The translations under genes were made by a program, and so were the position numbers. A DNA stretch of 64,000 nt from Lepidodermella squamata (Eukaryota; Gastrotricha): contig JBLDXI010000029.1 of the NCBI GenBank assembly GCA_047495785.1, positions 62,001 through 126,000 of the forward strand, written 5' to 3'. Below the pieces are notes generated by a model. The model saw only the letters and a program-made list of their open reading frames with translations. It did not search any database and was not told the origin of the DNA. Every line of letters begins with the position of its first letter. Position 1 is the stretch's first letter. This document shows, piece by piece, positions 49,001-61,000 of the stretch.

Positions 49001-52000
49001 GATGATGGCGATGGCATTCCGGACGACCAGGAAGACAGCGATGGCGACGGTGTGCCAGGTTAGTTCCGGGCCGTGATGTGCAACTGCGCGTTGTGGGGAG
49101 GGCACCGTTGGGTATTGCGTTGCGAAAGGCTGAAATGTGCGGGGTTGCGAGCTTTCGAGCTTAGCCCAGCTAGGTTCGGGGATTGTCGGTTGGGTTTCAC
49201 TTCCGGGCTGGCCTGCGTTTGGAATAGGTTGGCGGTAGTTCCCGGGTTGCGGGATTGAGGTTCGCTGGGAATCTCGTGCGTGCATGGCGCAGGTGGCGCT
49301 GGGTTTCGAGCTTAGAATTCTTGTTGAGCTTCGAATTGACGCTTTCAATGATATTTTTCAGACGCGCTAGACGACGATGATGACAACGACGGCATTTCTG
49401 ATGCCGACGAAAAGAAGGATTCGGATGGTGATGGCGTGCCAGGTAAGCGCACTTGGAACGGCTGGTTCGGGAGCGCGAGTTGCATCATTGTGTTTCTTTG
49501 TTCGCAGATTATCTCGACGACGATGATGATAACGATGGCATCCCAGATTCGCAAGACAACGATGATGATGGCGATGGCATTCCGGACGACCAGGAAGACA
49601 GCGATGGCGACGGTGTGCCAGGTTAGTTCCGGGCCGTGATGTGCAACTGCGCGTTGTGGGGAGGGCACCGTTGGGTATTGCGTTGCGAAAGGCTGAAATG
49701 TGCGGGGTTGCGAGCTTTCGAGCTTAGCCCAGCTAGGTTCGGGGATTGTCGGTTGGGTTTCACTTCCGGGCTGGCCTGCGTTTGGAATAGGTTGGCGGTA
49801 GTTCCCGGGTTGCGGGATTGAGGTTCGCTGGGAATCTCGTGCGTGCATGGCGCAGGTGGCGCTGGGTTTCGAGCTTAGAATTCTTGTTGAGCTTCGAATT
49901 GACGCTTTCAATGATATTTTTCAGACGCGCTAGACGACGATGATGACAACGACGGCATTTCTGATGCCGACGAAAAGAAGGATTCGGATGGTGATGGCGT
50001 GCCAGGTAAGCGCACTTGGAACGGCTGGTTCGGGAGCGCGAGTTGCATCATTGTGTTTCTTTGTTCGCAGATTATCTCGACGACGATGATGATAACGATG
50101 GCATCCCAGATTCGCAAGACAACGATGATGATGGCGATGGCATTCCGGACGACCAGGAAGACAGCGATGGCGACGGTGTGCCAGGTTAGTTCCGGGCCGT
50201 GATGTGCAACTGCGCGTTGTGGGGAGGGCACCGTTGGGTATTGCGTTGCGAAAGGCTGAAATGTGCGGGGTTGCGAGCTTTCGAGCTTAGCTCAGCTAGG
50301 TTCGGGGATTGTCGGTTGGGTTTCACTTCCGGGCTGGCATGCGTTTGGAATAGGTTGGCGGTAGTTCCCGGGTTGCGGGATTGAGGTTCGCTGGGAATCT
50401 CGTGCGTGCATGGCGCAGGTGGCGCTGGGTTTCGAGCTTCGAATTCTTGTTGAGCTTCGAATTGACGCTTTCAATGATATTTTTCAGACGCGCTAGACGA
50501 CGATGATGACAACGACGGCATTTCTGATGCCGACGAAAAGAAGGATTCGGATGGTGATGGCGTGCCAGGTAAGCGCACTTGGAACGGCTGGTTCGGGAGC
50601 GCGAGTTGCATCATTGTGTTTCTTTGTTCGCAGATTATCTCGACGACGATGATGATAACGATGGCATCCCAGATTCGCAAGACAACGATGATGATGGCGA
50701 TGGCATTCCGGACGACCAGGAAGACAGCGATGGCGACGGTGTGCCAGGTTAGTTCCGGGCCGTGATGTGCAACTGCGCGTTGTGGGGAGGGCACCGTTGG
50801 GTATTGCGTTGCGAAAGGCTGAAATGTGCGGGGTTGCGAGCTTTCGAGCTTAGCCCAGCTAGGTTCGGGGATTGTCGGTTGGGTTTCACTTCCGGGCTGG
50901 CATGCGTTTGGAATAGGTTGGCGGTAGTTCCCGGGTTGCGGGATTGAGGTTCGCTGGGAATCTCGTGCGTGCATGGCGCAGGTGGCGCTGGGTTTCGAGC
51001 TTCGAATTCTTGTTGAGCTTCGAATTGACGCTTTCAATGATATTTTTCAGACGCGCTAGACGACGATGATGACAACGACGGCATTTCTGATGCCGACGAA
51101 AAGAAGGATTCGGATGGTGATGGCGTGCCAGGTAAGCGCACTTGGAACGGCTGGTTCGGGAGCGCGAGTTGCATCATTGTGTTTCTTTGTTCGCAGATTA
51201 TCTCGACGACGATGATGATAACGATGGCATCCCAGATTCGCAAGACAACGATGATGATGGCGATGGCATTCCGGACGACCAGGAAGACAGCGATGGCGAC
51301 GGTGTGCCAGGTTAGTTCCGGGCCGTGATGTGCAACTGCGCGTTGTGGGGAGGGCACCGTTGGGTATTGCGTTGCGAAAGGCTGAAATGTGCGGGGTTGC
51401 GAGCTTTCGAGCTTAGCCCAGCTAGGTTCGGGGATTGTCGGTTGGGTTTCACTTCCGGGCTGGCCTGCGTTTGGAATAGGTTGGCGGTAGTTCCCGGGTT
51501 GCGGGATTGAGGTTCGCTGGGAATCTCGTGCGTGCATGGCGCAGGTGGCGCTGGGTTTCGAGCTTCGAATTCTTGTTGAGCTTCGAATTGACGCTTTCAA
51601 TGATATTTTTCAGACGCGCTAGACGACGATGATGACAACGACGGCATTTCTGATGCCGACGAAAAGAAGGATTCGGATGGTGATGGCGTGCCAGGTAAGC
51701 GCACTTGGAACGGCTGGTTCGGGAGCGCGAGTTGCATCATTGTGTTTCTTTGTTCGCAGATTATCTCGACGACGATGATGATAACGACGGCATCCCAGAT
51801 TCGCAAGACAACGATGATGATGGCGATGGCATTCCGGACGACCAGGAAGACAGCGATGGCGACGGTGTGCCAGGTTAGTTCCGGGCCGTGATGTGCAACT
51901 GCGCGTTGTGGGGAGGGCACCGTTGGGTATTGCGTTGCGAAAGGCTGAAATGTGCGGGGTTGCGAGGTTTCGAGCTTAGCTCAGCTAGGTTCGGGGATTG

Positions 52001-55000
52001 CCGGTTGGGTTTCACTTCCGGGCTGGCATGCGTTTGGAATAGGTTGGCGGTAGTTCCCGGGTTGCGGTATTGAGGTTCGCTGGGAATCTCGTGCGTGCAT
52101 GGCGCAGGTGGCGCTGGGTTTCGAGCTTAGAATTCTTGTTGAGCTTCGAATTGACGCTTTCAATGATATTTTTCAGACGCGCTAGACGACGATGATGACA
52201 ACGACGGCATTTCTGATGCCGACGAAAAGAAGGATTCGGATGGTGATGGCGTGCCAGGTAAGCGCACTTGGAACGGCTGGTTCGGGAGCGCGAGTTGCAT
52301 CATTGTGTTTCTTTGTTCGCAGATTATCTCGACGACGATGATGATAACGATGGCATCCCAGATTCGCAAGACAACGATGATGATGGCGATGGCATTCCGG
52401 ACGACCAGGAAGACAGCGATGGCGACGGTGTGCCAGGTTAGTTCCGGGCCGTGATGTGCAACTGCGCGTTGTGGGGAGGGCACCGTTGGGTATTGCGTTG
52501 CGAAAGGCTGAAATGTGCGGGGTTGCGAGCTTTCGAGCTTAGCCCAGCTAGGTTCGGGGATTGTCGGTTGGGTTTCACTTCCGGGCTGGCATGCGTTTGG
52601 AATAGGTTGGCGGTAGTTCCCGGGTTGCGGGATTGAGGTTCGCTGGGAATCTCGTGCGTGCATGGCACAGGTGGCGCTGGGTTTCGAGCTTAGAATTCTT
52701 GTTGAGCTTCGAATTGACGCTTTCAATGATATTTTTCAGACGCGCTAGACGACGATGATGACAACGACGGCATTTCTGATGCCGACGAAAAGAAGGATTC
52801 GGATGGTGATGGCGTGCCAGGTAAGCGCACTTGGAACGGCTGGTTCGGGAGCGCGAGTTGCATCATTGTGTTTCTTTGTTCGCAGATTATCTCGACGACG
52901 ATGATGATAACGACGGCATCCCAGATTCGCAAGACAACGATGATGATGGCGATGGCATTCCGGACGACCAGGAAGACAGCGATGGCGACGGTGTGCCAGG
53001 TTAGTTCCGGGCCGTGATGTGCAACTGCGCGTTGTGGGGAGGGCACCGTTGGGTATTGCGTTGCGAAAGGCTGAAATGTGCGGGGTTGCGAGCTTTCGAG
53101 CTTAGCCCAGCTAGGTTCGGGGATTGTCGGTTGGGTTTCACTTCCGGGCTGGCATGCGTTTGGAATAGGTTGGCGGTAGTTCCCGGGTTGCGGGATTGAG
53201 GTTCGCTGGGAATCTCGTGCGTGCATGGCACAGGTGGCGCTGGGTTTCGAGCTTAGAATTCTTGTTGAGCTTCGAATTGACGCTTTCAATGATATTTTTC
53301 AGACGCGCTAGACGACGATGATGACAACGACGGCATTTCTGATGCCGACGAAAAGAAGGATTCGGATGGTGATGGCGTGCCAGGTAAGCGCACTTGGAAC
53401 GGCTGGTTCGGGAGCGCGAGTTGCATCATTGTGTTTCTTTGTTCGCAGATTATCTCGACGACGATGATGATAACGATGGCATCCCAGATTCGCAAGACAA
53501 GGATGATGATGGCGATGGCATTCCGGACGACCAGGAAGACAGCGATGGCGACGGTGTGCCAGGTTAGTTCCGGGCCGTGATGTGCAACTGCGCGTTGTGG
53601 GGAGGGCACCGTTGGGTATTGCGTTGCGAAAGGCTGAAATGTGCGGGGTTGCGAGCTTTCGAGCTTAGCCCAGCTAGGTTCGGGGATTGTCGGTTGGGTT
53701 TCACTTCCGGGCTGGCATGCGTTTGGAATAGGTTGGCGGTAGTTCCCGGGTTGCGGGATTGAGGTTCGCTGGGAATCTCGTGCGTGCATGGCGCAGGTGG
53801 CGCTGGGTTTCGAGCTTCGAATTCTTGTTGAGCTTCGAATTGACGCTTTCAATGATATTTTTCAGACGCGCTAGACGACGATGATGACAACGACGGCATT
53901 TCTGATGCCGACGAAAAGAAGGATTCGGATGGTGATGGCGTGCCAGGTAAGCGCACTTGGAACGGCTGGTTCGGGAGCGCGAGTTGCATCATTGTGTTTC
54001 TTTGTTCGCAGATTATCTCGACGACGATGATGATAACGACGGCATCCCAGATTCGCAAGACAACGATGATGATGGCGATGGCATTCCGGACGACCAGGAA
54101 GACAGCGATGGCGACGGTGTGCCAGGTTAGTTCCGGGCCGTGATGTGCAACTGCGCGTTGTGGGGAGGGCACCGTTGGGTATTGCGTTGCGAAAGGCTGA
54201 AATGTGCGGGGTTGCGAGCTTTCGAGCTTAGCCCAGCTAGGTTCGGGGATTGTCGGTTGGGTTTCACTTCCGGGCTGGCATGCGTTTGGAATAGGTTGGC
54301 GGTAGTTCCCGGGTTGCGGGATTGAGGTTCGCTGGGAATCTCGTGCGTGCATGGCGCAGGTGGCGCTGGGTTTCGAGCTTCGAATTCTTGTTGAGCTTCG
54401 AATTGACGCTTTCAATGATATTTTTCAGACGCGCTAGACGACGATGATGACAACGACGGCATTTCTGATGCCGACGAAAAGAAGGATTCGGATGGTGATG
54501 GCGTGCCAGGTAAGCGCACTTGGAACGGCTGGTTCGGGAGCGCGAGTTGCATCATTGTGTTTCTTTGTTCGCAGATTATCTCGACGACGATGATGATAAC
54601 GATGGCATCCCAGATTCGCAAGACAAGGATGATGATGGCGATGGCATTCCGGACGACCAGGAAGACAGCGATGGCGACGGTGTGCCAGGTTAGTTCCGGG
54701 CCGTGATGTGCAACTGCGCGTTGTGGGGAGGGCACCGTTGGGTATTGCGTTGCGAAAGGCTGAAATGTGCGGGGTTGCGAGCTTTCGAGCTTAGCCCAGC
54801 TAGGTTCGGGGATTGTCGGTTGGGTTTCACTTCCGGGCTGGCATGCGTTTGGAATAGGTTGGCGGTAGTTCCCGGGTTGCGGGATTGAGGTTCGCTGGGA
54901 ATCTCGTGCGTGCATGGCGCAGGTGGCGCTGGGTTTCGAGCTTCGAATTCTTGTTGAGCTTCGAATTGACGCTTTCAATGATATTTTTCAGACGCGCTAG

Positions 55001-58000
55001 ACGACGATGATGACAACGACGGCATTTCTGATGCCGACGAAAAGAAGGATTCGGATGGTGATGGCGTGCCAGGTAAGCGCACTTGGAACGGCTGGTTCGG
55101 GAGCGCGAGTTGCATCATTGTGTTTCTTTGTTCGCAGATTATCTCGACGACGATGATGATAACGATGGCATCCCAGATTCGCAAGACAACGATGATGATG
55201 GCGATGGCATTCCGGACGACCAGGAAGACAGCGATGGCGACGGTGTGCCAGGTTAGTTCCGGGCCGTGATGTGCAACTGCGCGTTGTGGGGAGGGCACCG
55301 TTGGGTATTGCGTTGCGAAAGGCTGAAATGTGCGGGGTTGCGAGCTTTCGAGCTTAGCCCAGCTAGGTTCGGGGATTGTCGGTTGGGTTTCACTTCCGGG
55401 CTGGCCTGCGTTTGGAATAGGTTGGCGGTAGTTCCCGGGTTGCGGGATTGAGGTTCGCTGGGAATCTCGTGCGTGCATGGCGCAGGTGGCGCTGGGTTTC
55501 GAGCTTAGAATTCTTGTTGAGCTTCGAATTGACGCTTTCAATGATATTTTTCAGACGCGCTAGACGACGATGATGACAACGACGGCATTTCTGATGCCGA
55601 CGAAAAGAAGGATTCGGATGGTGATGGCGTGCCAGGTAAGCGCACTTGGAACGGCTGGTTCGGGAGCGCGAGTTGCATCATTGTGTTTCTTTGTTCGCAG
55701 ATTATCTCGACGACGATGATGATAACGATGGCATCCCAGATTCGCAAGACAACGATGATGATGGCGATGGCATTCCGGACGACCAGGAAGACAGCGATGG
55801 CGACGGTGTGCCAGGTTAGTTCCGGGCCGTGATGTGCAACTGCGCGTTGTGGGGAGGGCACCGTTGGGTATTGCGTTGCGAAAGGCTGAAATGTGCGGGG
55901 TTGCGAGCTTTCGAGCTTAGCCCAGCTAGGTTCGGGGATTGTCGGTTGGGTTTCACTTCCGGGCTGGCCTGCGTTTGGAATAGGTTGGCGGTAGTTCCCG
56001 GGTTGCGGGATTGAGGTTCGCTGGGAATCTCGTGCGTGCATGGCGCAGGTGGCGCTGGGTTTCGAGCTTAGAATTCTTGTTGAGCTTCGAATTGACGCTT
56101 TCAATGATATTTTTCAGACGCGCTAGACGACGATGATGACAACGACGGCATTTCTGATGCCGACGAAAAGAAGGATTCGGATGGTGATGGCGTGCCAGGT
56201 AAGCGCACTTGGAACGGCTGGTTCGGGAGCGCGAGTTGCATCATTGTGTTTCTTTGTTCGCAGATTATCTCGACGACGATGATGATAACGATGGCATCCC
56301 AGATTCGCAAGACAAGGATGATGATGGCGATGGCATTCCGGACGACCAGGAAGACAGCGATGGCGACGGTGTGCCAGGTTAGTTCCGGGCCGTGATGTGC
56401 AACTGCGCGTTGTGGGGAGGGCACCGTTGGGTATTGCGTTGCGAAAGGCTGAAATGTGCGGGGTTGCGAGCTTTCGAGCTTAGCTCAGCTAGGTTCGGGG
56501 ATTGCCGGTTGGGTTTCACTTCCGGGCTGGCATGCGTTTGGAATAGGTTGGCGGTAGTTCCCGGGTTGCGGGATTGAGGTTCGCTGGGAATCTCGTGCGT
56601 GCATGGCGCAGGTGGCGCTGGGTTTCGAGCTTCGAATTCTTGTTGAGCTTCGAATTGACGCTTTCAATGATATTTTTCAGACGCGCTAGACGACGATGAT
56701 GACAACGACGGCATTTCTGATGCCGACGAAAAGAAGGATTCGGATGGTGATGGCGTGCCAGGTAAGCGCACTTGGAACGGCTGGTTCGGGAGCGCGAGTT
56801 GCATCATTGTGTTTCTTTGTTCGCAGATTATCTCGACGACGATGATGATAACGATGGCATCCCAGATTCGCAAGACAACGATGATGATGGCGATGGCATT
56901 CCGGACGACCAGGAAGACAGCGATGGCGACGGTGTGCCAGGTTAGTTCCGGGCCGTGATGTGCAACTGCGCGTTGTGGGGAGGGCACCGTTGGGTATTGC
57001 GTTGCGAAAGGCTGAAATGTGCGGGGTTGCGAGCTTTCGAGCTTAGCCCAGCTAGGTTCGGGGATTGTCGGTTGGGTTTCACTTCCGGGCTGGCATGCGT
57101 TTGGAATAGGTTGGCGGTAGTTCCCGGGTTGCGGGATTGAGGTTCGCTGGGAATCTCGTGCGTGCATGGCGCAGGTGGCGCTGGGTTTCGAGCTTCGAAT
57201 TCTTGTTGAGCTTCGAATTGACGCTTTCAATGATATTTTTCAGACGCGCTAGACGACGATGATGACAACGACGGCATTTCTGATGCCGACGAAAAGAAGG
57301 ATTCGGATGGTGATGGCGTGCCAGGTAAGCGCACTTGGAACGGCTGGTTCGGGAGCGCGAGTTGCATCATTGTGTTTCTTTGTTCGCAGATTATCTCGAC
57401 GACGATGATGATAACGATGGCATCCCAGATTCGCAAGACAACGATGATGATGGCGATGGCATTCCGGACGACCAGGAAGACAGCGATGGCGACGGTGTGC
57501 CAGGTTAGTTCCGGGCCGTGATGTGCAACTGCGCGTTGTGGGGAGGGCACCGTTGGGTATTGCGTTGCGAAAGGCTGAAATGTGCGGGGTTGCGAGCTTT
57601 CGAGCTTAGCCCAGCTAGGTTCGGGGATTGTCGGTTGGGTTTCACTTCCGGGCTGGCCTGCGTTTGGAATAGGTTGGCGGTAGTTCCCGGGTTGCGGGAT
57701 TGAGGTTCGCTGGGAATCTCGTGCGTGCATGGCGCAGGTGGCGCTGGGTTTCGAGCTTAGAATTCTTGTTGAGCTTCGAATTGACGCTTTCAATGATATT
57801 TTTCAGACGCGCTAGACGACGATGATGACAACGACGGCATTTCTGATGCCGACGAAAAGAAGGATTCGGATGGTGATGGCGTGCCAGGTAAGCGCACTTG
57901 GAACGGCTGGTTCGGGAGCGCGAGTTGCATCATTGTGTTTCTTTGTTCGCAGATTATCTCGACGACGATGATGATAACGATGGCATCCCAGATTCGCAAG

Positions 58001-61000
58001 ACAACGATGATGATGGCGATGGCATTCCGGACGACCAGGAAGACAGCGATGGCGACGGTGTGCCAGGTTAGTTCCGGGCCGTGATGTGCAACTGCGCGTT
58101 GTGGGGAGGGCACCGTTGGGTATTGCGTTGCGAAAGGCTGAAATGTGCGGGGTTGCGAGCTTTCGAGCTTAGCCCAGCTAGGTTCGGGGATTGTCGGTTG
58201 GGTTTCACTTCCGGGCTGGCATGCGTTTGGAATAGGTTGGCGGTAGTTCCCGGGTTGCGGGATTGAGGTTCGCTGGGAATCTCGTGCGTGCATGGCGCAG
58301 GTGGCGCTGGGTTTCGAGCTTCGAATTCTTGTTGAGCTTCGAATTGACGCTTTCAATGATATTTTTCAGACGCGCTAGACGACGATGATGACAACGACGG
58401 CATTTCTGATGCCGACGAAAAGAAGGATTCGGATGGTGATGGCGTGCCAGGTAAGCGCACTTGGAACGGCTGGTTCGGGAGCGCGAGTTGCATCATTGTG
58501 TTTCTTTGTTCGCAGATTATCTCGACGACGATGATGATAACGATGGCATCCCAGATTCGCAAGACAAGGATGATGATGGCGATGGCATTCCGGACGACCA
58601 GGAAGACAGCGATGGCGACGGTGTGCCAGGTTAGTTCCGGGCCGTGATGTGCAACTGCGCGTTGTGGGGAGGGCACCGTTGGGTATTGCGTTGCGAAAGG
58701 CTGAAATGTGCGGGGTTGCGAGCTTTCGAGCTTAGCCCAGCTAGGTTCGGGGATTGTCGGTTGGGTTTCACTTCCGGGCTGGCCTGCGTTTGGAATAGGT
58801 TGGCGGTAGTTCCCGGGTTGCGGGATTGAGGTTCGCTGGGAATCTCGTGCGTGCATGGCGCAGGTGGCGCTGGGTTTCGAGCTTCGAATTCTTGTTGAGC
58901 TTCGAATTGACGCTTTCAATGATATTTTTCAGACGCGCTAGACGACGATGATGACAACGACGGCATTTCTGATGCCGACGAAAAGAAGGATTCGGATGGT
59001 GATGGCGTGCCAGGTAAGCGCACTTGGAACGGCTGGTTCGGGAGCGCGAGTTGCATCATTGTGTTTCTTTGTTCGCAGATTATCTCGACGACGATGATGA
59101 TAACGATGGCATCCCAGATTCGCAAGACAACGATGATGATGGCGATGGCATTCCGGACGACCAGGAAGACAGCGATGGCGACGGTGTGCCAGGTTAGTTC
59201 CGGGCCGTGATGTGCAACTGCGCGTTGTGGGGAGGGCACCGTTGGGTATTGCGTTGCGAAAGGCTGAAATGTGCGGGGTTGCGAGCTTTCGAGCTTAGCC
59301 CAGCTAGGTTCGGGGATTGTCGGTTGGGTTTCACTTCCGGGCTGGCATGCGTTTGGAATAGGTTGGCGGTAGTTCCCGGGTTGCGGGATTGAGGTTCGCT
59401 GGGAATCTCGTGCGTGCATGGCGCAGGTGGCGCTGGGTTTCGAGCTTCGAATTCTTGTTGAGCTTCGAATTGACGCTTTCAATACATACTTTCCAAATAC
59501 CGGTTACACATGGCAGAGGGGCAACGGGGCCAGACGAAAAAGATCATTTCTCGATTATATCCTGATTGATAAGAATATTAAAGACAAATTTTCATTCTGC
59601 GACATTGAAGAAACACCCATTCTTGAATCAGATCATAGGCTGGTCAGAGGCGTCATCGACTGCCCAAATTTCAATCGAAAGAAAGAAATTATTAAAAAGT
59701 CGATCAAGCACCATTTATTGCGAAAAGAAGAATACGCTGGAAAATTCAATGAAAATTTAACTGTTAACACTCGAATTTTGTCGAACGAGCCAAAATCTAT
59801 TGAAGAAAACTGGTCTACTACCAAGGCTAATCTTCTTGACACCGCTAGGGAAACCTGCGGAGAAAGGAAAGTTGGCACGGTCAGTGAAAAACCCCCGTGG
59901 TGGTCCCCATTAGCCAATGAAATCATTCAAAAAGGCAAGGAAAATTTTAAAAATTATACCAAGGGCCGCATTTCAAGAGAGGAATTCACGCGAAATAGGA
60001 ACCAGAAAAACCATGCTCTAGAGCGAGTGAAACTCTTGAAAGACCAGAACGAATTTGCCGAATTAGATAAACTTCTGGAAAATCCCTTTGATTACGATAA
60101 CATCAAAAAATTTTGGCATGAAATCAAACGAATCCGAGGCGAAGGAAGAAGTAAAGGTGAACCAGACCCACTCGAAAAATCGGATGGCTCGCTAACGGAC
60201 AGTATTGACGAAATCTTGGAAGTGATGAAAAGTTATTTCATGGAGCTCTTAGAGGGACTAGAGAACCAACCTCATGACCCCGATCCTGAACCCGAACCAC
60301 CCGATTTAACTAATCTCACCGAAATTACCCAGGCCGAAATTGAGGGAGCTATTGATCACATGAAAAACGGGAAGGCCCCGGGAATTGACGAAATTAGACC
60401 TGAGATGATCAAAGCTTTGTCAGAAACAAATATCAAATGGTTAGGTGAAATTTTAAATCAAGCCTGGCGGGAAAAGAAGGTCCCCGAGGAATGGTCCACC
60501 GCCCTTATTACTCCGATTTATAAAAATAAGGGTGAAAAATCCAAGTGTCAAAACTATCGAGGCATCAGTCTGCTTTCTGTTGTAGGTAAACTTTATGCTG
60601 TTATCCTCGAAAGAAAACTAAGGTCTTTGATTGGATCGAAAATCTCCAAATTACAATTCGGATTTCAGCCTCTTAAAGGCACCCGTGATTGTATTTTTGT
60701 TCTTAGACAAATAATTGAAAAAATTATTTTCTTTCGCAAAGAACTTCATCTTGTCTTCATTGACCTCGAAAAAGCCTATGATCTGGTTGATAGGGAAAAG
60801 GTTTGGACAGCCTTGGAAAACATGGGTGTTGAAACTAGCCTTATTGACGCGATTAAGAGTCTATATAAAGTAAATAAAGTTGCGGTAAAAGTGGATTCTG
60901 AGGTCTCCGATTTTTTCTATGTAACTAGGGGTCTAAGGCAAGGCTGCCCGCTGTCCCCTCTGCTTTTCATTGCTACTTTTAACAAAATTTGCGAAAAATT

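Noticed and set aside
34144-59482. 188-codon minus-strand ORF present in nearly every array unit
   Set aside because: It spans exons and introns of the plus-strand gene, is low in complexity (Ser, Ile/Val runs opposite Asp codons), and persists only because the units are near-identical. Single substitutions break it in some units (50231, 51920, 56424) without other effect.
59418-59483. N-terminal 22 codons joined to the LINE reading frame
   Set aside because: They are array intron sequence that happens to be in frame with the truncated element.
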